From Aurantiochytrium sp. KH105 (taxonomy: Eukaryota; Sar; Bigyra; Thraustochytrida; Thraustochytriidae), in contig BGKB01000190.1 of NCBI GenBank assembly GCA_003116975.1, positions 62,001-126,000 on the forward strand: DNA of 64,000 nt, read 5' to 3'. The notes under the pieces are model-generated. The model searched no databases. It was not told where the DNA came from and worked only from the letters and a program-made list of their open reading frames with translations. Both the position numbers and the translations under genes were made by a program. This document shows, in pieces, positions 1 to 8,332 of this stretch (position 1 is its first letter; each line of letters opens with the position of its first letter).

Positions 1-1278
1 TGGAAGCTCTCGGATGACCTCTTTGAGAGCAGCGTCGTGTACGACAGTTACGACGATGCCATCAGCGCCGGCGTCTCGGACGCCTGCCGCATCGGTTCCA
101 TTAACGAGGGATATACGCGCCTGCAGGAGGGCTCTGCGAGCTTCACGGACTGCGAGCTCGTCTTTGAGATCACCCAGGACATCCCGGAGAGCAAGGAGGT
201 TTTCATGTACTATCAAATTTCCAACTTTTACCAGAACCACCGCCGCTATGTCAAGTCTGTCAGCGACGAGCAGCTGCTCGGCTCCGTCACCATCAACCCC
301 GTCACCTCGACCTCCGACAGCACACTCAGTACGGAGTGCGACCCCACGGCGAGCTTTACAAATGTTGACTTCGAAGACCGCATCTTTTACCCGTGCGGCC
401 TCATCGCGCTGAGCGTCTTCAACGATGGCATCCAAATGTCGCGCTTCGAGCGCGGCGATACAGTCATCGACTACGCTGGCGGCGTCGCGCTTAACTCCAC
501 CTCAGAGGACCTCAACATCACCCTCGACACCTCTGATATTGCCTGGGAGTCGGATCTCGAAAACAAATACAGGAACCCGACCAACAGCTCGTGCAACGAC
601 GATCTCTCGAATCCCGGAGACAACCTGTGCCCCCTCAGGTATTTGCAGTACCAGTATTTGTGGCAGACGTACGATCAGTTTGTCTGCTACCCGCCTCTTG
701 CGAGCAATGCTGCCGCTCCTGACTTTTCCCAGAGCCCGTCAGCATGCAAGAACTATTCAACCTATGTGAACGAGCTCGGGAATGCCGCTTACTCGAACTG
801 GGATGACCTCATTGGCAACCAGACGAGCTTTTACGGCACGGGCTGTGCCGCCTGCGAGGACAGCTCGCACATCCTCGTCAATGCTGGCGGCATTAGTCCT
901 CCCACGGACCCGACCTCGGCCACGAGCAGCGGTGGTGTTCGCGACGAGCGCTTCATTGTGTGGATGCGGACGGCAGGTCTTCCGACCTTTCGCAAATTGT
1001 ATGGCCACATTACGCCACCCTCGGGTGGCTTCAAAACGGGCGACAAGATCACCCTCAGTGTCATCCCCAACTTTCTCGTCAGCACCATTGAAGGCAGCAA
1101 GGCAATTGTTCTCGGAACCACCTCCCCGCTCGGCGGCAAGAACGACGTCCTTGGCATTGCCTACCTTTCTGTCGGCGCCATTTGCCTCTTTTTGGCTGTC
1201 GTTTTCGCCGCCAAGCAGCGCTTCAACCCGCGCCGCCTCGGCGACCCATCGTATCTTGCTTTCGGTAACAAGAAGTAA
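1..1278 (+). CDS. CDC50: CDC50/LEM3 family P4-ATPase beta subunit, 5' partial
   Basis: Non-catalytic subunit of phospholipid flippases: CDC50/TMEM30 proteins pair with P4-ATPases, help them leave the ER and are needed for aminophospholipid flipping. The frame is open from base 1, so the start codon, the cytosolic N-terminus and the first membrane span lie left of the window; 425 residues are present. Family hallmarks are visible: FMYYQISNFYQNHRRYVKS near residue 68, the PCGL-x-A-x-S-x-FND block, a Cys-rich ectodomain with several N-glycosylation sequons, WMRTAGLPTFRKLYG about 100 residues from the end, and one C-terminal membrane span (about residues 382-404) followed by a short basic tail. 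Family identity is firm; the partner ATPase is not in the window. Confidence 0.93.
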   Translation, partial: WKLSDDLFESSVVYDSYDDAISAGVSDACRIGSINEGYTRLQEGSASFTDCELVFEITQDIPESKEVFMYYQISNFYQNHRRYVKSVSDEQLLGSVTINPVTSTSDSTLSTECDPTASFTNVDFEDRIFYPCGLIALSVFNDGIQMSRFERGDTVIDYAGGVALNSTSEDLNITLDTSDIAWESDLENKYRNPTNSSCNDDLSNPGDNLCPLRYLQYQYLWQTYDQFVCYPPLASNAAAPDFSQSPSACKNYSTYVNELGNAAYSNWDDLIGNQTSFYGTGCAACEDSSHILVNAGGISPPTDPTSATSSGGVRDERFIVWMRTAGLPTFRKLYGHITPPSGGFKTGDKITLSVIPNFLVSTIEGSKAIVLGTTSPLGGKNDVLGIAYLSVGAICLFLAVVFAAKQRFNPRRLGDPSYLAFGNKK

Positions 1279-1823
1279 TCTTGGTCCGAGTCTTTTTTTC
1301 CCATCATTACATCTCGCGGCCTTCGAGTTGTCGGTCTGATCTCCTCTCCTCGTCGTATCTTTCACGGCCATGGTCCTTTTGACTGTGATGGGCGTGAATT
1401 CTTGTCTTGCTGGTGCATGTGGTGGTGCTGGTACTGGTCCTGGTACTATTGCTCATGCTGCTGCTGCTTCTGCTACTGATGATGATAATTACTCATACGT
1501 ACGATTTTGCCAATCGCGATGTGTCCGGAAGCATGATCGTTAAAGTGACTCTCATGAGTTTAGTGGTGCAGTGCGGCGCGCTGCCGACGATAAATGGGCG
1601 AAGCCACAGATTCGGAGGGGCATCTCAACCAGATCTTACACGAGTTGTCAAACACAGATAATCCTCGATCGCGCGGTGAGGCGAGACGAGGCGAGACGAG
1701 GCGAGGCGACACAAGTGGCACGCAGGTCTTTTACGCAAGCCACACGCGCGCATAGCCGCACTTCCCCACGCACGCACGCACGCACGCAAAAGCAAGCGAG
1801 CTAGCAGCAAAGCACAGGTCCAG
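1279..1823. other. Intergenic region between CDC50-like and ABC-class ATPase genes
   Basis: No convincing gene. It holds the 3' flank of the CDC50-like gene, a TGGTG/CTGCTG-rich low-complexity tract near 1420-1480, a short tandem array at 1678-1709, and a CACG repeat near 1768-1790 just before the next start codon. The right half is the likely promoter and 5' leader of the ATPase gene. Confidence 0.6.
1678..1709. repeat. Tandem repeat, 10-bp unit GCGAGACGAG
   Basis: Two full and one degenerate copy of GCGAGACGAG lie about 115 bp upstream of the ATPase start codon. The GGCGA-type core resembles the arrays near 59.4 kb. Confidence 0.7.
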
Positions 1824-3836
1824 ATGGCATCGCGAGGCGGCGGCTACGGGCGTGGAGGCCGCGGTGGCGGCGGTGGAGGACGCGGCGAGTACTATCGCAA
1901 CAAGTACGGCGGAGGCAGAGGCGGCGGCGGCGGCGGCGGAGGTCGCGGTCGAGGACGTGGAGGCTACGGCGGCGGCGGTGGCGGAGGCTATGGCGGCGGC
2001 GGCGGCGGCGGTGAGGGCGGCGGTCCCTCCGAACAGGAACGTTCACGCGTGCGCTCGAGCGACGAGCTGTACAATCAGCTCGTGCGCCTCGACAACAAGC
2101 CGTTCGGCGCATACAAGGATCTCTACGGAACATGGAGCTTTCAGAGCAAGAGTGGGCGGCTTTCCCTCGTTTTCGACCATATCCAAAGCGACCCCTTTGC
2201 CTCGCCCACACGAGCTCACATCTGCATCTCGCCCAACGAGGCAGGCTTCGCGGCATCCTCGTGGGCATCGCCTCTCCGCAAGCTAGCTTTTTGCGACTAC
2301 TTGAGTCGCTCGTTCACAGCCGTTGCTCGGGCTATGGGCGCAGACCAAAAGCAGCAGAGCGCTCACTGGGGCGGCGCCAAGGGCGGAGACATTAGCATGG
2401 ACACGCCGTCGCAACACATTCTGGAACGCACTTCTGTGCTCGTGGCGAACGATGGGTCCATTGAAGCCCGTTTCACGATCGGCCTGCCGGCGCGAGGCCG
2501 CAGCATTCTCGGCGAATGGGCCTTCAACATCCTCTCGGACCACTTGCCGACTATCGCCGAGCGCAGTCTCTTTGCCAAGGCCCACAGTGCGGAGGCCATC
2601 GAGCGCCACCTCCGCAGCGTTGAAGATCAGTCGTTTTTGCGGACCCAGCTGCGCGACAGAGGCCTCGCCGCTTTCGTTGCCAATGGCTCGGTCCTCCCGC
2701 GTGCCAGCGGCGCGAGTGATGCGCCAATGGACGCAAGTCAGGCCATCCCGTTCGAGTCGCCTGAAAGTCTTGCCGAAACCTTTGAGCTGCCCAATGCCGG
2801 CAAAATCACAGGCATGGCCATTCCGCGCGGCGTAACTCTAATTGTTGGAGGCGGTTTCCATGGCAAGAGTACAGTCCTTCAGGCTTTAGAAAAGGCCGTG
2901 TACAATCAAATCCCAGGCGACGGTCGCGAGTTTGTGGCTTGCTCCGAGAAGACCGTCAAGGTGCGTGCAGAGGACGGTCGCAACGTGTCGTCGGTGAACA
3001 TCTCCCCCTTTATCTCCAACTTGCCCTTTGGTCGCGACACGACCTGCTTTTCGACCTCGGATGCAAGTGGAAGTACTTCGCAGGCGACGAACATTCTCGA
3101 GGCCCTCGAGGCCGGCGCAGACACCCTTCTCATTGACGAAGACACGTGCGCGACAAACTTTATGATTCGCGATGAGCGCATGATGGAACTCGTCTCGAAT
3201 GATAAGGAACCCATCAAGCCCTTCATTTCCAAGGTCCGCGCTCTCTACGATACGCACGGCGTCAGCACGATCCTCGTCATCGGCGGCGCTGGTGACTACT
3301 TTGAGGTTGCCGATACCGTTGTCATGATGGACTCGTACAAGCCTTTTGACGTGACGACCAAGGCCAAGGCTATTGCGCGTCGGCATGCGGAGGCGCGCGG
3401 GGACGCTTCTGGAGATTCGAGCCGCTATGCGGCCAGTTTTGCAGGCTGGTCCGCACGCGCGCCCCTGCCGGACGGTTTTGTCCCGCGCGGCGAAATGTCT
3501 AGCAAGGTCGTGGCGCGTCGTCTTGACACCATTAGTTATGGTGACCTCAATCTGGACCTTGGCGGTCTCGAGCAGCTTGTCGAGGTCAGTCAGGTTCGTG
3601 CCATTGCTGACATCATGCAATGGCTTGTGCAACACCGTGCTATCAACGGCAAACGCACGCTGCGCGATATTCTGCAGCTTGTTGATGCCGAGCTCGAGGA
3701 AAAGGGCCTTGATGCCTTTGCACTTTTTTCCAAGACCGGCAACCTCGTGCGCCCGAGGCGCTTTGAGATCGCGGGTGCGATCAATCGCCTACGTACCGCT
3801 CGTTTTGCCATCGAATCCAGCTCTAGTTCAAAGTAG
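1824..3836 (+). CDS. RGG-domain protein with ABC-class ATPase domain (PF09818-like)
   Basis: 670 residues. Residues 1-70 are almost only Gly, Arg and Tyr in RGG/GGY runs, a composition typical of RNA-binding tails. The rest matches the predicted ABC-class ATPase family known from bacteria, fungi and some protists, whose biochemical role is unsettled. A P-loop variant GGGFHGKST lies near residues 343-351. A Walker B-like LLIDEDTCATNFM near residue 434 is followed by an IGGAGDYFEVAD block. The start is the first ATG and opens directly into the RGG tract. The gene runs head-to-tail behind the CDC50-like gene and converges with the unknown gene at 3978. Family members are sometimes misnamed isopentenyl-diphosphate isomerase; nothing here supports that. 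The RGG fusion suggests an RNA-linked role, which is inference. Confidence 0.87.
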   Translation: MASRGGGYGRGGRGGGGGGRGEYYRNKYGGGRGGGGGGGGRGRGRGGYGGGGGGGYGGGGGGGEGGGPSEQERSRVRSSDELYNQLVRLDNKPFGAYKDLYGTWSFQSKSGRLSLVFDHIQSDPFASPTRAHICISPNEAGFAASSWASPLRKLAFCDYLSRSFTAVARAMGADQKQQSAHWGGAKGGDISMDTPSQHILERTSVLVANDGSIEARFTIGLPARGRSILGEWAFNILSDHLPTIAERSLFAKAHSAEAIERHLRSVEDQSFLRTQLRDRGLAAFVANGSVLPRASGASDAPMDASQAIPFESPESLAETFELPNAGKITGMAIPRGVTLIVGGGFHGKSTVLQALEKAVYNQIPGDGREFVACSEKTVKVRAEDGRNVSSVNISPFISNLPFGRDTTCFSTSDASGSTSQATNILEALEAGADTLLIDEDTCATNFMIRDERMMELVSNDKEPIKPFISKVRALYDTHGVSTILVIGGAGDYFEVADTVVMMDSYKPFDVTTKAKAIARRHAEARGDASGDSSRYAASFAGWSARAPLPDGFVPRGEMSSKVVARRLDTISYGDLNLDLGGLEQLVEVSQVRAIADIMQWLVQHRAINGKRTLRDILQLVDAELEEKGLDAFALFSKTGNLVRPRRFEIAGAINRLRTARFAIESSSSSK

Positions 3837-3977
3837 AAAGGAACATAAACAAACAGACAAAATCAAACAAGGAGATTGATTATACCTCTTATTGCTCCGT
3901 TGAAATCAACACTCGTATTTTTTTCTTAAAGTTCTTCACCTGGAATGTCAGTAGCTCTTGAGGAATGCATCCAAGGC

Positions 3978-4781
3978 CTACTGTAAAGATTTGGACTTTT
4001 TACGCATCTCCGCCCATGCCTCTTGCTCGTCTTCTTCATCGCTCGAGTCGTCATTCTCTTCATCGTTATTACTTCCGGCACTCCTAGCGCGTGAATTCAT
4101 GGCAAAAACCTCGTCGCGAGTCCCGCGACGGATCGTGTTGGAGAATCGAGGTTTCGACTTTGTCTTGACCGCATGCTCTGGTTCTGTGCGCGCATCCTTC
4201 TCGATGCGCGTGACTTCATCGTCGTCGTTGGCTTCATTGTCAAAGTCGCTGTCGAGAAGGGCATCATTGGACTCTGGAACGGGATTACTCCGCGCTGGGC
4301 TGGCCTCGAGAAATGCGATAACCTGAGCAAGCTCCGAGTTTGAAGGAGGAGTAGATGACGGCTGAATGTCTAAGGGAAGCTGGTCCGCTACAAGCTCAAA
4401 GTTCTCGAGGCTTGCCAGAAGAGCTTCTGCATGGGCATCGAGCGCGAGTCGCGGCGGCCTCATCATCGCACCAGGGCGGACATCAGGTGACTCTGGAGCC
4501 TCTTTGGGCGTTGGCGCTTCTTCAGCAACATCATGTTCTGCTCCGTTGCCGGCGTCGAGATCGGCAAACTTGAGTCTGCACGCAGTGGCGGTGAAGAGGT
4601 CCACTTTCCTCCGCGTCGACGTCTTGACGCGAACGTCTTCGATGCGGATAAGCCTTCGCAGCTTTTTCGCCGCCACATCAAAGTCATAATCACTGTCTTC
4701 GACAACTGCGCACAGGCTGTCTACCAGCGTCGCTTCCCACGGCACGACGGCCGCCTCGCCGCCCTCCATCGTCGCCATCAT
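3978..4781 (-). CDS. Unknown acidic protein
   Basis: 267 residues, not recognised. The N-terminal about 75 residues look folded and include a motif SDYDFDVAAKKLRR. The middle is Pro/Glu-rich and probably disordered. The C-terminus has a strongly acidic Ser/Asp/Glu stretch followed by a compact W-x-E-M-R-K-K-S-K-S end, a layout seen in small scaffolding or assembly-factor proteins. Met1 or Met4 could start it. It diverges from the LRR-NEL gene across a short shared upstream region and converges with the RGG-ATPase gene. It is called real because its composition is consistent along the frame and no competing frame is better. Confidence 0.65.
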   Translation of the reverse strand: MMATMEGGEAAVVPWEATLVDSLCAVVEDSDYDFDVAAKKLRRLIRIEDVRVKTSTRRKVDLFTATACRLKFADLDAGNGAEHDVAEEAPTPKEAPESPDVRPGAMMRPPRLALDAHAEALLASLENFELVADQLPLDIQPSSTPPSNSELAQVIAFLEASPARSNPVPESNDALLDSDFDNEANDDDEVTRIEKDARTEPEHAVKTKSKPRFSNTIRRGTRDEVFAMNSRARSAGSNNDEENDDSSDEEDEQEAWAEMRKKSKSLQ

Positions 4782-4849
4782 CCCGATTTCTCTCCTGGCA
4801 CGAATCGGCCCAAGTTGGCGTTTGCGAGCGGGGTGCCGTTGAGTCAGGG

Positions 4850-7800
4850 ATGCAGCGTGGCCCAGGACCGGGAAAAAAAAAAGTCATCCTCGGATGCACG
4901 GGAATTAAACATTCGCGCGCGGTGCGGGAATCGCATGCCGCGCCGTCCCAGATCCCGTGCACGCGCTGCGCGGCCACGACGAATGAGCGGGCCCAGTCCG
5001 CGATCGCGATCGCCGCTTCCCGCGCGGCCGGCCGCGCGCCCATGGAGCCTCGCGGCGAGAAGAGCCCCGCGCGCGGCGCGAGGCCCAGCCGCGGCGGCCC
5101 CCGCGTCCGGAGCGCGAGCGGGCGCAGCAAGGTGCGCAGGGTGCTTCGGAAATGGGTCGATGCCTGCGACGATGAGAACGAGCGCGCGCTCAGGGAGGGC
5201 ATGCGCCACGTGCTCGAGCGCAGGTGCTCGAGACTGCCCGGGACGGCCGCAAGTAGCAAAGAGTACGACTGCATGAAAGACTATTCCTCTTTAGACGAAG
5301 ACGAAAGCGACGACGAAAGAAACGGAGCCGATCAAGACGACGACGATGACGAAGAAGATGACGATGAAGGAGGACTCGGAGGGGGCAACGTAAAACGCGA
5401 TGGACAAGACGACAAGAACAACAGAAGCGAGAATGACGACCACGATTTTCTCGAGAACCATGACGACGACGAAAGGTCCCACCGTAGTAGACGTGGTGAC
5501 TCGGAGCTCAAAGAGAATAGCGAAGGGGGGACGGGACGTTCACCGCGGAATGGGCCTGGTTTCCAGGGTCCAAGACTTTCCGGGCACAAGATTGCGCAGC
5601 AAATGGTGGGCATCATCAGATCGTCCCTGCATCGTTCCATGACACGGAGTCGCTCGAGCTACCGCAGTGATGCCTTGTCCGAGGAATATGAAAGTGGCAG
5701 CTTCCCCGTACCAGTTCCTGATCCCGAGCCGGAAGTACTTGCCTCTCCCGCACAACGTGAAATCGACGATGATCTCCGAAAAATTCTTAGCGACCTAGAT
5801 GTACACATTGACGATGGGGTGCTGCGGGATATTGAGGTTACTTCGTGCGAAAGCCTTTCCGAAATGTGCTTTACATGTCCACACTTGCTTAGGGATAAGC
5901 TCGGCGAAGAGGTGCTCTCCAAGATATGGTTTACGTTTCTGGACTTTAATGGACATGTCACAATCGACTTTCCTGAGGGTATTCGCTCCATCCCTCCGCT
6001 TCGATACAAGGGTAACGTTCTTGCAAGGGGTGTATTGGATTCACTATGTAACGTTTTAGTGGACGGCTGGCTGCAGGCAGCGGATGTACACTTTGTGGAG
6101 AATGTGCGTGTTGAAGGAGACGCAAAATTCGCGAGGTCTCCCTCGCTCGAATCTGTGAGCCGTCTCTCTTGCGGGGCAAGCCTCCTTGTATCGTTTTGCA
6201 GAAATCTGCGATACATTGACGACGACGTCGTTGTGCGCGACGACGTTTCTGCCCGGGACTGCATCAAGTTGACAAGGATTCCAGAAGGTCTTCATCTTCG
6301 CGGCTCGCTGGATCTCAAAGGTTGCAAGTCGCTTGAGTCGCTGCCGCCCGGCCTATCGATTGGCAGCAAGCTCATTCTTAAAGAGAGCACCTCGCTTCGG
6401 TCTCTGCCCGCAGACCTCAAGGTCGAGTCCTCCATCGGGCTTCGCCAGTGCGTGCAGCTGGCAAGTCTCCCTGACAACTTTAGCTGCAAGCTACACCTGG
6501 ACCTTCACTACTGCGTGGCGCTCAAGTCGCTTCCCGACAATCTTCAAGTCGGGGGCTGGGCCAACTTTAGCTCTTCTGGCATTGAGGCATTGCCAGCTAA
6601 TTTGCAGATCGGCTCGAATTTGCGCTGCGACGATACGGACATTGAGTTCATCCCAGCGGATCTGAGTCTTGGAGGATATTTGCAAGCGCGCAACTGCCGT
6701 CGCCTTTGCGAGCTTCCCGATGGCATGCACGTCGAGGGAAACCTTGAATTGCAAAATTGCACATCTTTGCGAAAGCTGCCCGCGCAGCTCACCGTCGACG
6801 ACACTCTGAATCTTCGTGGCTGCTCTGCGTTGACGGAGCTGCCCGAGGATCTGATCGTCCGCCGCTCCATAAATCTCGAGCAGTGCGCTGCGATTCGAAC
6901 CCTGCCCAGATCACTGCTCGAGTGGAGTGTAAGTCCGCAACAGGTAAGCCTGCGGCCGTACGCCACGCTAGGCTCGCGGTCACTCTCCTCGCTCGACGAT
7001 CCCCCACATGTGTTTTACTTGGGGGGTTCCGGCGTCTCGCCCGACGAAGTGGCTCGCCTACGCGACTTTTGCACGGGAGTAGTACGCTTCGAGTTCAGTC
7101 GGAGATCTTCGACTGATCTCGGCGAGTATTTTGACACGCTATCGCAGGCCCTCTCGTTTTGGTTTGAAGCGGCCAAAATACCACCGACCGAACGTTTTGA
7201 CCCCATGAGAAATTTGCCCGAGTCTTACGAACGGACGCTCCTCTCCTTTTTATCCAAGTTGCGGTGGAGTGCAGAGTTTAAGCGATCTGCCTTCCAAGAG
7301 GGCCTGGCGAAACGCGTCGTGAGTGCCTTGGAGCTTTTGCAAGAGGACGCATACTCGCGCGAGGAGGTCCTCACGCGCATTAGCGACAGCGTCGACGCGT
7401 GCGCGGACAAACCGATTTGGGCGTTGAATCAGATCACGCTGATCGCCAAGCTTGTGCACGCGCGAGGTGATCGAGAAGCGATTCGAGCGCTCGGACGCAG
7501 TGTCATGCGTCTTGAAATCGTGCATGAACACGTTCGGCGCAAGATTGCAAGCATCGACATTGTTGATGACGTGTGCGTCTACCTTCGTTTCGAGGTGGAT
7601 TTGCGCGAAGATCTTGACCTCCCCGTGGCGGCACTGGACATGCTATTTCCCAAATTTATTGAGATTAGCAGCGATGAAATTGACGCGGCCCGTACTGAGG
7701 CGCTTAGTATTGGTGAGGCGGAGTTCGAGATCTGGCTTGACACCTGGCCTGAGTGGCAGCGCCAGCTTCGTCACGAGACCGCAGAGAAGCTCACTTATGG

Positions 7801-8062
7801 CAATTTGCCACGGAATTCGCGTCGATTTTCCATGTCTTGGGCAGATGTCTTTGGCAACACAAACCTTGATGATCCGGTACGAGTGCAACGTGGTGGGCCC
7901 GTATGGAGTCTCGCAGACTTGCTTCGTCACTGGGTTCCGACAGGACTCGACTTGTACAACTCGCCGCTCACGATTGCTCAGGTGAAGCATTTATCACGCT
8001 GCAAATCCCTTCCTCGGGGCGTTGCTGTTCACGATCTCAGCTCTGTTCCGGAACCGAAGTGA
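4850..8062 (+). CDS. LRR protein with bacterial-type NEL E3 ubiquitin-ligase domain
   Basis: 1070 residues from the first ATG; an in-frame ATG at 5042 (1006 residues) is an equally good or better start, since the first 64 residues look like leader. Residues about 65-300 are charged and disordered with Asp/Glu runs. Residues about 300-475 hold irregular repeats. About ten regular 20-21-residue LRRs follow (about 478-692) with the pattern LPxxLxVxxxLxLxxCxxL, the short LRR type of bacterial effectors. Residues about 780-975 match the NEL ligase domain of IpaH/SspH/SlrP: the block GRSVMRLEIVHEHVRRKI, then VDD-x-x-VYLRF, then WLDTWPEWQRQL in the same order and spacing as I recall for IpaH. The catalytic Cys-x-Asp motif is intact as C851-A852-D853 (codons 7400-7408). 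About 95 unassigned residues follow. There is no signal peptide or membrane span. NEL enzymes take ubiquitin from an E2 onto the Cys; the substrate here is unknown. Confidence 0.85.
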   Translation: MQRGPGPGKKKVILGCTGIKHSRAVRESHAAPSQIPCTRCAATTNERAQSAIAIAASRAAGRAPMEPRGEKSPARGARPSRGGPRVRSASGRSKVRRVLRKWVDACDDENERALREGMRHVLERRCSRLPGTAASSKEYDCMKDYSSLDEDESDDERNGADQDDDDDEEDDDEGGLGGGNVKRDGQDDKNNRSENDDHDFLENHDDDERSHRSRRGDSELKENSEGGTGRSPRNGPGFQGPRLSGHKIAQQMVGIIRSSLHRSMTRSRSSYRSDALSEEYESGSFPVPVPDPEPEVLASPAQREIDDDLRKILSDLDVHIDDGVLRDIEVTSCESLSEMCFTCPHLLRDKLGEEVLSKIWFTFLDFNGHVTIDFPEGIRSIPPLRYKGNVLARGVLDSLCNVLVDGWLQAADVHFVENVRVEGDAKFARSPSLESVSRLSCGASLLVSFCRNLRYIDDDVVVRDDVSARDCIKLTRIPEGLHLRGSLDLKGCKSLESLPPGLSIGSKLILKESTSLRSLPADLKVESSIGLRQCVQLASLPDNFSCKLHLDLHYCVALKSLPDNLQVGGWANFSSSGIEALPANLQIGSNLRCDDTDIEFIPADLSLGGYLQARNCRRLCELPDGMHVEGNLELQNCTSLRKLPAQLTVDDTLNLRGCSALTELPEDLIVRRSINLEQCAAIRTLPRSLLEWSVSPQQVSLRPYATLGSRSLSSLDDPPHVFYLGGSGVSPDEVARLRDFCTGVVRFEFSRRSSTDLGEYFDTLSQALSFWFEAAKIPPTERFDPMRNLPESYERTLLSFLSKLRWSAEFKRSAFQEGLAKRVVSALELLQEDAYSREEVLTRISDSVDACADKPIWALNQITLIAKLVHARGDREAIRALGRSVMRLEIVHEHVRRKIASIDIVDDVCVYLRFEVDLREDLDLPVAALDMLFPKFIEISSDEIDAARTEALSIGEAEFEIWLDTWPEWQRQLRHETAEKLTYGNLPRNSRRFSMSWADVFGNTNLDDPVRVQRGGPVWSLADLLRHWVPTGLDLYNSPLTIAQVKHLSRCKSLPRGVAVHDLSSVPEPK

Positions 8063-8176
8063 GCAGATTGGCATGCTCGGGGAGGCCGCCTCCAAGTCAC
8101 ATTGTATATAACATCTTGTTCATCAGCCTTAGAGCGCAGAAGTGAGATGATGGGGGAAGCGGGGAAGAAAAGAGGA

Positions 8177-8197
8177 AGAGAGAGAGAGAGAGAGAGG
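8177..8197. repeat. (AG)n dinucleotide repeat
   Basis: Short purine tract in the convergent gap between the LRR-NEL gene and the next minus-strand gene. The gap (8063-8332) otherwise shows nothing beyond 3' flanks. Confidence 0.85.
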
Positions 8198-8332
8198 CGC
8201 CACCAACCATTACCAAGGTGGACGTAGGCTTCGTGATCTGTGTTGAAAAGAAAAAAATAATAATGCAAGATTTTCGTTTCGTGAGATGTGGTAAATGTCC
8301 CGGATGGCAGTACTGTACTATTTGCAAAATGA

